Assembly: GCA_049999765.1 (NCBI GenBank)
Contig: JBNGIQ010009435.1
Span: 45,844-100,070, forward strand
Length of the DNA stretch: 54,227 nucleotides
Direction: 5' to 3'
Source of the DNA: Phaeoceros laevis
Lineage: Eukaryota > Anthocerotophyta > Anthocerotopsida > Notothyladales
A program made the position numbers and the translations under genes. The notes beneath the pieces are model-generated. The model did no database searches and was not told where the DNA came from. It worked only from the letters and a program-made list of their open reading frames with translations. Shown here piece after piece: positions 12,238 to 24,152 of the stretch (within the stretch, counting starts at the first letter, position 1; each line of letters begins with the position of its first letter).

Positions 12238-12370
12238 CCACATTGTTTAACAGCAGCCATCCCGGGTGGCCGGTGAGGCTACATAAAAATCTTTCATGCT
12301 GTGATTGTGTTACTAGCTGTTGAAGCCTAGCGCGGGTTTTTTTTGGAATGCTTGTACCTTTTCGCGGTTG
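12238..12370 (+). repeat. Isolated copy of the 1.2-2.2 kb minisatellite unit
   Basis: The phrase TTTAACAGCAGCCATCCCGG and the following GTGGCCGGTGAGGCTAC, then TCTTTCATGCTGTGAT, GAAGCCTAGCGCG and TTTTTTTGGAATGCTTGTAC, reproduce one full unit of the intronic array, in the same order and strand, about 10 kb away. This shows the unit is dispersed and did not arise only by local slippage. Confidence 0.85.
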
Positions 12371-12789
12371 TTAACGTTACAAGCAGGCTCTCCTTTTCCA
12401 AGCTACGTCATATGGCTTCTCTGTCCATGTGGTGCCACACCTGAGACTGTGTGAGCACAGATTCCCACGCATCCACCTTTTGGAAACACGTTTGCTATAG
12501 CTGTCATGGTGTCCCACATGGTAGTTCAGCCATCCTTCTTGCCAACTCTGGTTGCCTCCACACAGGATCTCCTATAGGCCGCAGCTTCTATGTCAATGTG
12601 TGCGATGGTGGGACTTATCGCAACCGCTTCCCCGACCTTGATCTAGGAACTTCAAACTTGGTTACTTGATCCTCAGTTTCAATGGCTTCAGGAAGGTGAA
12701 CTAACTTCCCTTCTAGGCCTGCTTTTGGTCTCCACCTTACAGCCAACCAGAAGCTAGAGCTAGTGATCAGGAAAATGAAAAAAAAATAA

Positions 12790-14505
12790 TTACTGGGGAT
12801 CCAAACACCTTAGTCTAAAGGGCAGGGCATTGGTAGTGAACCAAATCCTACTGGCCACACTTTGGTACTCAGTCGGTATTCTAGCTCCAGACCTGGACAC
12901 CACTACCCAGCTGAGAAGGCTAGTCTCTAGTTTCATTTGGGGTACTAACCCTGCAGGCAAGGCTATGCAGGCCTTGGTTTCCTGGTCTGTTTCACGTCAG
13001 CCAAGTGCAGTCGGGGTCTTAGGGCTACTTGACCCAGCAATACAAACCTCTGCGCTCTGGCCAAATGGATGATCTGCCTCTTGCAGCCCCAATAAGCATG
13101 GTGGAAAGCCTACCTGTGGAAAAACTGCTTCAAATTGCTGGCATAGGAAGAGAAACTTCATTATTTGTAAGTCAAGACTCAAAGTGTGCAACTCACAATT
13201 GTGGACCTCAGTCACGGCAGCCTGAAGATCCCTTAGCCCTGCCACCTCCATTCTTCCCCCATCCACCCGCAGCCAGATCATGGCCCTACATGTTTCCTCC
13301 CTCCCCCTGCACTACGACCTCCCAAAAAGAACATTGCTTTTCTTCAGCTCCCTGCAACTGAATATGACCTTGGCTGACTTTTTGTGTGCTAATAGAATGG
13401 TCTTCACCTCTGGATAGCAGCAAGATATGGATGTTGTCCCAAAAAACTTGAAAAGCACCTGGTGTTGGTTCAGCTTCACGTTCCTGCCAGCTGGATGCGG
13501 ATTTTGTTAAATAACACCCCTGTTGTAGGTTGGTTTGCACAAAATGGAATGCTATCCTATTTAGACCACACAGGCTTGTGCTTTCAGTTCCCTGCCCTAG
13601 GGTTAGATGTGCTAAACCCACCCTCGTCCACCCCCAGTGTGGTTGTTCCTATAATCCTGCCAGCCTCTCTGGTTTCTTCCACCTTCCACAACCTAGAGCC
13701 TGACCTTTTACCAACCTCACATCATCCTCTGGAATTCAATGACCGGCTTTGTCATTCTCTCCACACCCAAAAGACCTCTTGGTTAAGCCCTCGGACCACC
13801 TTGCCTCTCGAACATGGGAAGCCATGAACCGAAGTCGGGTGAACGAGTCAGCGATTAATTCTTTGCTAGCCCTGTATGTCACCCACCATCGCCATCTACC
13901 TACCTCCATCTTCCTTGCGGACATTGTGTAGGGTGATCAGAAACTTAACCTGGCCTCCTACAAACAAACCAAGGTTATTTGGTTCTACACAGCAAAGGGC
14001 ACCTGATCCCGGAAGCTCGTATTAAGGAGTTGTGGCACAGGAGCTCATTACCGGCTGGTATGTGGCCCAGAATCTAGAAAACATTCAATCCTAAACTAGC
14101 TTCCTTTTCTCGAAGCTCCTTGACAACAGGCTCCCAACATTCAAGAGAGACCATCTAGCTCTATCCCATGTGTGCCAAACTTCCCCCTTGGGCCATGAAA
14201 ACTCCCTGTACCACGGCCTCTTCCTCTGTCCACCGATCGCCAAGACCTGGTCCTGCTTAGCTAGCTGCCTGATCTCGCTGCCAGTAACAGTGACAACACC
14301 CACATCTTTTCACTGCCCATCAACTTGAAAGAATTAATCTTCAGCTTCCTATAGGGCAGCCACGAGGAGATCATCACCACCGGCTTCATTCTCTGTATCC
14401 GGGCTATTTGGAAGGCCAAATGCTCCTTTCTCATCAAGCAGGAAGACACGATTATGTCGATGTTGCTACACAATGTCATCTCGCAGCTAAAGATCTCCTA
14501 AGGTA
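12790..14505 (+). pseudogene. LINE relic, C-terminal part of reverse transcriptase and zinc finger
   Basis: At about 12805-13060 the reading frame gives LSLKGRALVVNQILLATLWY and SSFIWGTNPAGKAMQALVSW, the typical thumb/connection region of plant L1-type LINEs (GRALxxNxxLL; FIWG). Further on, at about 14140-14260, SHVCQTSPLGHENSLYHGLF followed by LCPPIAKTW matches the zf-RVT finger, and CIRAIWKAKCSFL near 14400 resembles the conserved tail. The segments sit in different frames with several stops, so it is an old fragment. The endonuclease and catalytic RT core are not recognisable upstream. Confidence 0.8.
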
Positions 14506-15962
14506 GCAAATGCAAGGCAAATACTCTGGTAAATTGGAGGATAAATAGAACAAAGCTTTGCAAAGGTGGCAAGACAATTGGGGTGACTATTTCGCACCTG
14601 CAACCTCCCTTGTTCAAATTAATTACCTGGCTATTAGAATTCCCTGACTGCTGGCTTGCCCGCATAAAATCTTGTATATTTGGCATCCTTGACCCACAGG
14701 CTGGGTCACTTTCCCTGTCTTAAATTTCAGCATGTTCAGCCTATTCTCCCAGATGCTACTCCTCTGTCCCCATCTGTCTTCATGCCTCGAGTGCAGTCCA
14801 TCATCACCCATGCTGGTCCTCGGTCACCTTAGTAGCTCAAGGGCCTACTGCCTGTAGCACATGCATTCACCAGACCAGGCATGTCCTTCGACAACAAGCA
14901 GAGGGCGTGATTCTCCTTCTTTATGGGCTGAAAAATGTTGCAAATCTCTTTTCATTCTTGCTGTGCTAACGTTTTATCCCCACGTCCCTAACTAGTACTC
15001 TCTACCTTCTCCTCTGCTACCTTGCATGCACGCGTATGTTCTTCTCCAGGTCGCTGGTAGTCTCCGTCACTTCACTCTAATGCATTGTTGCTTTCTTGTT
15101 TGTTTTGATATACTGATGCGTTAATTGCTCTCGGTTTTTTCTCCATGTTTTAACCAGCAGTATTTCAATGCCCTCAACTGAGCAACATGGAGTCGTATTA
15201 TTGAAGCATTTTGTTCTTGCGATCGTGATTCCAATGGCGACAGCTCTACATTGGTGGCTTGTAGTTTAGGACCTTTTAGTATGAGGCCTTAGGCCGGCTA
15301 TGGCATCCATGGCTTTCTAGCCAACCCACGGGTTGGTTGGGACCCCGTGCCCATGGGTTCTAGGGTGCATGTGGGAGTAATTCTCGCTCACCCTGTTCAC
15401 GGCCCTGTGGTAGCGGGCAGATTGATTGTGGCCCATGTGAAAGCACTTAATGACGTATCCAATGGTTAAGCACGAGCTCCCCTAAAAAAAGCTCATTTTT
15501 TTTTCCAAAATATTGTATAGAATACACCGGCCCCGGAAACCCTAATCCCCCTCCGGGTCTGTGGCACCCGTCTGGACTACTTAAACCCAATACTTCGGTA
15601 CTTCATGGGGTCCGGACCCACTCCCTAGGCTACCATCTATCCCGAGGCAGTGCCATGACCTGACCTTCCTCCTTAAGGCTTCCAGCTTAAGGTTAGACGT
15701 CCCCGCCCTATGGGCCCACCGACCCACTCTCCTAGCCACCTTTCGCCTCACTTGCTCGCTGAGGGTTTATGTATTTCTTTCGTATTTCTACCTAAATAAA
15801 TAGTAAAAAATCTACCGTACATACGGCAATTCGAAATCGGCAATTTTCAATGAGACGCGTATTGAACGTCGCGCACGTACGATTTCCAATTCGCGTATTT
15901 AACGTCACTCACGATTTCCGATTAGATTTTTAACGATTCGGAAATTAAGCTACAGTTCACTA
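14506..15962. other. No gene recognised
   Basis: No coding region of note. A short palindrome CCAACCCACGGGTTGG lies near 15323-15338, inside a GC-richer block of about 450 bp (15290-15740) that reads like an old repeat, but no second copy exists in the window. Confidence 0.5.
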
Positions 15963-16159
15963 TTATTTACCTTAGTTACCGGAAATGCGTTTCCCCCAGC
16001 TTGGAAACGCAAGAAACGCGTTTCGGCGTTTCCACGTTTCGCGTTTCCGAGTTTCTATGCTGTTTTTAGAAAAATACCAGGAGCGGAAAAAAAATCTGCG
16101 GGAAACGCAACTCGAAACGGAAACGCATTTCGTAAAAGGTGAGTTACAAGTTGCCCGAC

Positions 16160-16559
16160 NNNNNNNNNNNNNNNNNNNNNNNNNNNNNNNNNNNNNNNNN
16201 NNNNNNNNNNNNNNNNNNNNNNNNNNNNNNNNNNNNNNNNNNNNNNNNNNNNNNNNNNNNNNNNNNNNNNNNNNNNNNNNNNNNNNNNNNNNNNNNNNNN
16301 NNNNNNNNNNNNNNNNNNNNNNNNNNNNNNNNNNNNNNNNNNNNNNNNNNNNNNNNNNNNNNNNNNNNNNNNNNNNNNNNNNNNNNNNNNNNNNNNNNNN
16401 NNNNNNNNNNNNNNNNNNNNNNNNNNNNNNNNNNNNNNNNNNNNNNNNNNNNNNNNNNNNNNNNNNNNNNNNNNNNNNNNNNNNNNNNNNNNNNNNNNNN
16501 NNNNNNNNNNNNNNNNNNNNNNNNNNNNNNNNNNNNNNNNNNNNNNNNNNNNNNNNNNN
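16160..16559. other. Assembly gap of about 400 N inside the hAT-like element
   Basis: Unknown bases. The gap lies between the left subterminal repeats and a right half containing a hairpin and a short tandem array, so secondary structure or repetition is a plausible reason for the assembly break. The round size suggests an estimated or placeholder length. Confidence 0.95.
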
Positions 16560-16697
16560 CTCCTTGGCTCACAGAGACGTTCTCGACTCAGCAGACCTCC
16601 AAATCCAGTTGACCTCTACGGCAGTACTGCAAGACGAATCCACATGTTTGCACCTTTGTTTTTCCAGGAATGAACTCTCGGTGGCTAGGAGAAGATT

Positions 16698-16825
16698 TAC
16701 TGGGATGGGGATGCCCCCCATCCCAGTAGTGATTCGCGGGTAAGTTAGTTGCCCTTTGAAGTTTGTAACTTGCCTGCCCTTTGAAGTTTGTAACTTGCCG
16801 GCCCTTTGAAGTTTGTAACTTGCCC
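16698..16825. repeat. 13-bp hairpin plus 25-bp x3 tandem array within the hAT-like element
   Basis: TACTGGGATGGGG (16698-16710) and CCCCATCCCAGTA (16716-16728) form a perfect 13-bp stem around a 5-nt loop. Directly after it, GCCCTTTGAAGTTTGTAACT with TTGCC-type ends repeats three times at a 25-bp period (16751-16825), nearly without change. Confidence 0.9.
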
Positions 16826-17216
16826 GCCCCTACCCGTGTGCCTTAGTTATTATTTAAATCTTAAAGTTTTAGAATACACTAAAAAGGAGCCTAGTCCTAT
16901 CTCCTTGAGTCACCCCCCCCAAAAATAAGGAAACATTTAGAAACGCGTAAAAACGCGTTTCCGTTTCCACCGTTTCTTAAACTGCGGTAACTAAGTTATT
17001 TACTGCTGTTATATTTTATTTTTTTCATTTTTTCTAACTATAACTATATTTTTATCAACCATAGCTCAGTCCTGGGTTGAGAATTCCAAAACATCTATCC
17101 AGTTCAAAGGGTTTGGCTAAAGCGAAGGCCAAAATGACTTTCAGCCCACGTCCAAGTCTTGGACGTCTACCCTAACTGACCAAGACAAGGTCAGCTGAGA
17201 AACACATAACTACGAC

Positions 17217-20161
17217 CTAGACGTAAACGTCCTGACGATAGCGAGCTTCAATATATGCCCAGTCACTCCCGCTTCCTAGCACTTCTGACTTGACAAGATT
17301 AAAAAGCTGCCCTGGAAGACTGCTGCTGACATCCTTGCCTCGTTCCAACCCAAGCTGCCGTTCTGCAATTTCTGGAATCTTTGGCCTAGACCTACCACAT
17401 GCAGGGATTGTGCCTGGCGGCTCTGGCCTCCAAACCTTCCCAGGCGACGCATCCTTGCAGACCAAAGGCAACCATAACTGCCGCCTTACCTCTCTTTGTC
17501 TCCTTCTCAACAGTCTGTGTTCTCGTCTCAAGACATGGTTTATTGCTCTTGTGTAACCACGGGGATCATGGTCCCTGGCAATAGTGCCTTCAGTACCATA
17601 AGCACCAGGATCACTGAGTATTTGTAACGGATGAGGGGAATTGAGAAACGCCCGTTGGGCTGCTCGCAGTGCGCCGTTACAACAGCTTTCCAAATTCGGA
17701 GGTGCCATGACGTAGAGCCCACTTCCACCAGGAAGAAAGGGGTGATTGGGCGACTGACGGTTGTCTGGTTGCAGAATCATCAATTGGCCAATAGGCGCAT
17801 ATAGCTGCCTCTGCTCATGCAAGTCGGACACAAATCGAAATGGTCAGAGAAGGGAGCATCAACACCTCACCACAATGTTTAGCTAGTGAAGTAGTGAAGT
17901 ACGTAACATGGAAAACCAAGACACCCACCATACCTTGTCAGCCAGACATGGATGGTTTCGAAATGTTCCACTTATCGCCCTGAGAAACTTATTGACATGG
18001 TCCGGAAACTTGCAAGAGAATGACCGTGGAACAATATCTCGATGCATCACTATACACTGTATATGATTCTGTGGTAGCCCAAGCTTATGCAGCAAACAAT
18101 CTCCACCACACATAATAGCAGGAGATCCAAAAGTTATAACAGGTAATAGGTGGCTTCGCGGCACAACCTCCCGGATGTGCAGCATAAGAGTCATAAGCGT
18201 GGCCAGACTCCCACCAAGAGAATGGCCAGTGAACCGAACATGAGGGCTGGAGACATGAGAGTTGTGCACATGCTCAATAACATGAGGAACTAACTGTTCA
18301 TACAAGCCCTTAGCAGCCTCATATATTCCACGGTGCACCAGTACATTTAGGCCTGGATTCTGGAAATCAAAACCAGGAAACACTTCTTTCAACTTTAAGC
18401 GAGATCAAGGCCCATTCCCTCTACACATTGGATCATCAAAACTGATACTGAAAATTTGGTTAAAGAAAGACAGCACTATTGGGACACATACACCGACCTC
18501 AAACTGCACTGGCTCAAAGAGCAAATTAGCCTGCCATGATGCCAACGATTCAGAACCCTGCATGTTTACACAGACATACCATGATTGCCGACACAGGATA
18601 TTGCTAAGCAAAAGCAGCACATATCATTCATTGAATGCTATTTTTTGCATTCCTTGTCAGTACGCAAGCAAAAATGATTATGAAAGTTGGTGCAGCATTA
18701 CTTCAATTGCAACCTGCAAACTACTAATATATCTGACCTATGACGAACGCCTAGGTTGATAAAGTCAGGATGGAACAAGCCTTCAATACCTGAATCACAA
18801 AAGTCCTTGTGTGGCTCTCTTGATCGTCACATATGAACCACTCACAGGGGCAGCTTTGACGCATCGGCATGATGTCGGCTGCTGGCATCTCTACTCTGCC
18901 TTCCAGTGACAGTACAGCAGCCCTAGACGATGAGGCAGTAAGTGACGCAACGTCGGTAGCTCTGAAGTGCACCCCAGAAGCCGACTGGAATGCTTCTTGT
19001 TCGGTACATGATACTCCAATATCCTCGGAGATCGAAGTGGTAGCTGGATCATCACGATGGTGTACCTGGCTGCTGATTTCCGACTCAGTTGCCTCGATTT
19101 TCCAGAAACCGGAGGCCATTCTCACTAATACTTGAACTCTTTCTGAAGTTAGCCTTGCCGCTAGCTTCCGTAGATCGCCACGCTGTCTAACTGAATTATC
19201 ATGAGCTGCTTCGTGTAGTCCATCTCGTGCACTTGTGCCAACAGGTGACCTGTTGGCTCCAAGTTTGATGTGCAAAGACGACGTTATGAACGTCAACCGG
19301 TGCTCACCAAGCATGTCAAATGGCTGACAAAAGAAACCCACAAGCTTATCCATACTGCTTCCAAAGGGCAAGATAGAAAAGCATGTGCCAGTAGTACACT
19401 TGTACCGAAAACACACTAGGTACCTCAATTTCCTCAATCATATACGCAAGATTGCAAAGAGATGACAATTTAGCAGCAACTTCAAGTTCTGCCAATTGAA
19501 GATGACGTAAGTACTTAGCAAATAGCTCCCTGTCAAAAGGGATGCCTTCTGCTTGTTGCAAAACGTCATCTGATTCCAGGAAATCTTCAGCGCTGCAGTG
19601 GCATTCCAGACAACTTTGTTTTTCGGTATGGGCATCCATGTCCGTAGTAGGAACAGCCTCTGCACATTCAACCAGCCTGTTAGAAAAAACTATCTTGCTC
19701 AGAACCAGAATCGAAATAGGAGGTAATCGGCGTCTATCCTCTCCGCCCATCGCTGTACTAAGCGTGGCGTCTCAGATATTAGCCAGTGATTCCGCTTATC
19801 AATCCGGTGAGTGGCGGCAAGAAGTCTGCTGATCAAGAGCAGTCGTACCCATGTACTTAAATTGACTGTTCACGGAATCTTGCAACTCCAGAGTTTGCAC
19901 TTTCTTGCTCACCCATAGAGATCTCAGAGGCACAGGAACCCTTGATTGCAAAGGTAGAGGCGCTAAAGGCGGGCAGTTGTCCAGTGTAGCCCTCTCGGAG
20001 TCAACCGGAGATCTTGCGACAGCAAAATGTATACAGGAATCGTTTCCTCTGAGATGACAAGAAGAATGGCCTATTCCTGCCAGTGAATCGATCAAGTCCG
20101 CCCTACCGACCAACCTACGCACGCACGAAATAGTTGAAAACCCAGCCACCGACGAATCCAT
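17217..20161 (-). CDS. PLIP2: PLIP-type plastid phospholipase A1 (class 3 lipase), 6 exons, 723 aa
   Basis: Exons on the minus strand: 20161-19857, 19676-19424, 19323-18790, 18557-18498, 18359-17934 and 17810-17217. Phases agree and sum to 2172 nt, although the exon 1/2 junction has an alternative. The order and motifs match plant PLIP1-3, plastid-located sn-1 acyl hydrolases acting on thylakoid glycerolipids: [52 protein letters not shown], nucleophile elbow TGHSLGG (Ser about 431), [12 protein letters not shown] (Asp about 492), [13 protein letters not shown] and [11 protein letters not shown]. The middle linker (exon 3, Ser/Thr/Glu-rich) is variable, as in the family. Transit peptide is plausible but not clear-cut. 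The ATG at 20161 is the first in frame and gives an MDSS start like plant homologues. PLIP2 or PLIP3 cannot be distinguished here; the symbol is a family label. Confidence 0.95.
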
Positions 20162-20414
20162 TCCTCGCGCCGACGTGCTTTGCTCGAAGTGAACGAACTC
20201 CTTGTGAGCGTGAGGGGAGGTAGGGCTAGGATAGGGGCTTCGCAACAGTCAGCTTGACACGAAAGTTTCTTTCTCTGGAAGTGAACTGATGAATGGTTAC
20301 ATAGTCGGCCATTACTGTAATACGGCGCGCTCGACACGGAAAGGCGACGAAGTTACGTCACTCCGGTTGCACAGCTCCAGTAAATGCACCTCCTCCGCTG
20401 TCGACTTCATAACC
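20162..20414. promoter_or_regulatory. Divergent promoter between PLIP-type lipase and LTA3-type E2 genes
   Basis: Only 253 bp separate the two opposing ATG codons, so the interval must hold both 5' UTRs and a shared or overlapping promoter. There is no clear TATA box on either strand, but a TTACGTCA element (20353-20360) matches the ACGTCA/CRE-like core bound by plant bZIP factors. The stretch has more CpG than the intergenic DNA around it. Co-regulation of the two genes is an inference. Confidence 0.6.
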
Positions 20415-23400
20415 ATGGCCACAGCATTGCGCAGCATGCGTATCCAATTGGGAGTAGCTGTTGCCCGTCATCTGTTGCTTGGTTCTCTGAAGCCTGTCGG
20501 GTAAGTATCGCCTTCACGCCTCGTAGCATGAAGGTCATGCAATAGCGTAGTCCTTAAAGCTGTCGTCACTGTGCGTGGTTGTTTGCAGGTTGAACTTTCT
20601 GAGTAACCAGCGGCACTTCCTTCCGGTGGTTTCGGTCCGCACTCACAAACCATCTTCATCTTTTGTCCACTTAGCTTGCGCAAATCGAAGGATGCTTGCT
20701 AACGGCGCTGTGTACTGGCAGGTGGCAACTGGACGCAATCTTTCTTCCGGTTAGGCGGGCTGTTGGACTTCTATCTCTTCGTTGTTATTCAGACTCCAGA
20801 AATGTTTTTGTGATGACTGGTGCTAAATTTATTCCCAGATTCACTTCCTCCTTACCAAATTCTCTCAATGCCCGCTTTGTCCCCAACCATGGTGCGTGTC
20901 ATCATGCGAAGTGGCTTGAGCATTCGGTTGTTTCGCTTTGTTGGATCAGGAATGGCCCTTTTGCGTCAAACTATGACTTATCTTGTGTCCGTTTGCTTAC
21001 CGTCACATTGTTGACAACTGACCAGAATAAGGGTAACGTGATCAGGTGGAAGAAGAAAGAAGGAGAAGAGGTACATGATGCTGTTTACTGCACGGCCTCG
21101 CTGTTTTTGTTGTTGCTGACATGGAATAATGATGTGTCTCTTCACTACATGTCGAACGGCACAGGTTGCAGCTGGAGATGTGCTATGCGAAATAGAGACA
21201 GACAAGGCCTCAGTGGATTTTGAAACTCTTGAAGAAGGGTAAAAAATTGCTCTTTCCAGCACATGGTCTTTTCTACTAGGCACCCAGAGTACTGTTTGTT
21301 TCTTAGAAACAGGCGCTTGATTCTTGTTCAAGGACCCTCTGCTGTGCTGCTGCTCTTTGTGTCAAGGGTACCCTGGATTATCCGGTTTTTGTTGTAAAAC
21401 ATTGCAGTGTTTCAGGTTTTTGGCCAAGATTCTGGTGCCTGCAGGCGCTAAAGAAGTGTCAGTTGGGAGACCCCTTTGTATTGTTGTAAGTGCTGCTACC
21501 ATGCTGGATATTCTAAAGTAGGGCATGACTGGGTGATTCAAGTGAAAGTTCTGAAAACTGTAACCACTTGGGCTTGTCTCCAGCTCAAAACAATTAGCAT
21601 TTCTCGTACATAGGTTATAGAAGGATGCACCTTGATGATAGTCTTTCCCTATCAGGTGGAGAATGCCAAGGATATTCAAGCAATGGCAAGGTGGACCATT
21701 CTGAATGCTGTAGCAAAAGATGTGCCTTCTGAGCATCCTTATTCTGTCGAGGATAAAAGCTCGCGCACTTTTTCGACTAGCTTTGACAAAATTGGCCCGT
21801 CTGTTCGACGACTTCTGGCTGAGTCCGGGTTGGAGAAGTCAATGCTACAAGGGACAGGTCCTCGGGGACAGCTGGTAAAAGGCGATGTTCTTGCAGCACT
21901 GAGGAGTGGTGGGAATCAAGAGCCCACCAATGCAGGTGGTAGCCGGGCAATCAGAGCACCACCTGCTTGGTGTTCGTCTGTGCATAGGCCATCTTTATCT
22001 GACCTGGATGGTCTCTTTGACCATGTTCCGACCAGTCAAATTCGGAAGGTTTGCCTTGCATCCTGACACTCTGTCATGTTCTATCGTGTGATACTTTCAA
22101 CTCACTTTTCTCAGTCTAGGGTAGTTGAACTTTGAAATGTGATGTGCTTGCATTGGCAGTCTCTTTTGATTGTGGCAAGGAAACCTGAATTTTATTGAGT
22201 GAGAGTGGGTGGTTTTGCACAGATTGCATGTTTTCTCTTGTCTAAGTTGCTATGCTTTTTGTGCGAATGGTTGATCTAACAGATCATAGCTAAAAGGCTT
22301 CTGGACTCGAAGAATGGTATCCCCCATCTATACCTTAGTACCGGTAAGACATTAAATTTGAACTAACATTTGTGATGTTTGCATTTTTGCAGTTAGATGG
22401 AACACATGTAGCTTGTCACAGCATAGCAATGGTCAGAAAGTTTTGTACCAAAAGCTCTAACATTATCTCCAGGAGTAAAGAGAGCGTTCAGTTTGTCTCA
22501 GGCACAAGTGGGAGTTGTCATGTAGCGTAGACTTGTTATTTATGGCCTGCAAACGCTTCTTTTGGAATTGACATACAGAAACGTCTGCACCATGTTCTGC
22601 TCTCTTGTTCTGATGTTCTTTCGTCTGCAGATGCAGTCCTGGATCCTATGTTAGCAATCAGGAAGCAATTGATGGGTATCTCACTGTCAGGGGGTTGCAT
22701 ATTGTCCAAGAATTAATATATTGAATCCCATAGTAAATCGTCTTTGGTAGCTCACAAGGATTGCTAGAAAGCTCCTTGCTTGGCCTGAGTGTTTTTCTTA
22801 ATAATTGAAGTGCAGATCAGCATGGAATAAAGCTCTCAGTGAATGACTTTGTAATTAGAGCTGCAGCACTTGCTCTGAAAGCTGTACCGGAGGCAAATGG
22901 TAAGACTGTTTGACGCAGGTTGAAGATTCTGAAAGGTTCTCAAAATTGGATGCTAAGAGACTGATACTGTGACAGCGTTTTGGGACGAGAGTGCTCGAGA
23001 AGCTGTGTCCAGCAGCTCAATCGATATCGCTGTTGCTGTGAGCACTGATAAGGTACAGGGAACACTTTGTGATTTTGCGCAGCTTTAGTCGTGGAATGTC
23101 GCATGTTCTTGAGTTAGGTAAGGATGGCCACTTTCTGTGTTTTCATGCCCTAGCACCTCACATAGCTTCTCCTCGTCCCCTGCATCGACTATTCAGGGGC
23201 TTATGACCCCCATTCTGAGGCATGCTGATCAGAAGTCGCTGGCCGTCATATCGTCCGAGGTACTTGCACTTCAAATTGCTGTGACGTCTATGCCCTCTTT
23301 CAAGGTGCTGTGCAATTTTCCGGGGGTTCCTGTTTCTGTGTGCTTGATCGAATTGCTCCCTGTGTAGGTGAGACTGTTAGCTGACAAGGCAAGAATGGGC

Positions 23401-24152
23401 AAATTAGCTCCGCACGAATTCCAAGGCGGTACTTTTAGGTTTCCCTCAGAACTATGACTTTTAAGCAAGTGAGATTACTGGTGTTTAGAAGTGGTTCCGT
23501 GTGTGCTCTGTGCTGTTAGAAGTATTTGGAGCATCAAAACTGACTCAATTGTGGCTTACTGTTCACAGCATTTCTAACTTGGGAATGTACAGTGTGAGTC
23601 GTTTTTGTGCGATCATCAATCCTCCTCAGGTCATCTGGCTTCTGCGATTCATTTTTGCAGGCCACATTTCTATCGTTTGGCAATAGAGGTCACAGGCTTC
23701 TGCATTGTTGCCTTGTCTACAGTGGAAATAAACAGTTAACATCGATTCTGCAGGCTTGTATACTTGCTGTCGGCAGAGGTGAAAAGGCTGTGATTTGGGA
23801 AGAAACTATCCCTGGTAAGATTGACTTTCAAGAGCAGCTACTTACTGCTGTTCAATACACTAGATCGGAGCTTTGTGGACTGTCAATGCTGTCCTCATTG
23901 CTGATGTTTGCAGGGTCAGGGAAGCCAATGACAGTTACAAACATGTCAATGACTATCTCAGCAGATCCTCGAGTATTTGATGCTGACATAGGAGGTTGAA
24001 GAATGCATTCTTATACTTCCAGATTAACTTTCCTCGTTTAAGGTGCGGTACTGATGCAAATTTTGAACCAAAATTTTTTGTGTTACCTCTCAGGTCGATT
24101 TCTTCAAAGCCTTTCAGCCAATTTTTCGGACCCAAGGAAGATGATGTTGTAG
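20415..24152 (+). CDS. LTA3: Mitochondrial pyruvate dehydrogenase E2 subunit, LTA3-type, 17 exons, 514 aa
   Basis: Exons: 20415-20500, 20589-20749, 20839-20891, 21026-21070, 21165-21238, 21416-21485, 21656-22048, 22283-22343, 22631-22675, 22816-22899, 22976-23052, 23197-23259, 23368-23438, 23569-23629, 23754-23814, 23914-23994, 24094-24152; every junction has GT/AG and correct phase. Domains: basic mitochondrial presequence (1 to about 70), one lipoyl domain (ILSMPALSPTM ... ETDKAS, lipoyl Lys about 129), an E3/E1-binding domain (GPSVRRLLAESGLEKSML, about 211-246) and the acyltransferase domain (IIAKRLLDSKNGIPHLYL; KLAPHEFQGGTF; SISNLGMYSV; FCAIINPPQ). The wording follows Arabidopsis At3g52200 (LTA3) more than the other E2 isoforms. 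Oddity: the active-site motif DHRxxDG reads DPRVFDA (residues 486-492), so the catalytic His and the Gly are lost. A structural role is possible. Confidence 0.95.

Larger units (their letters stand above)
15971..16995. mobile_element. Non-autonomous hAT-like DNA transposon with exact 8-bp TSD
   Basis: The ends are an 11-bp perfect terminal inverted repeat: CTTAGTTACCG at 15971-15981 and CGGTAACTAAG at 16985-16995. They are flanked by identical 8-bp direct repeats TTATTTAC at 15963-15970 and 16996-17003. An 8-bp target duplication is characteristic of the hAT superfamily (P elements also make 8 bp). Subterminal regions are packed with GAAACG/CGTTTC words on both sides (15980-16135 and 16930-16975), as expected for transposase-binding subterminal repeats. 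No transposase is visible, although 400 bases are missing. The TIR is not the usual hAT CAG-start, so the superfamily call is moderate; the element boundaries are firm. Confidence 0.85.
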
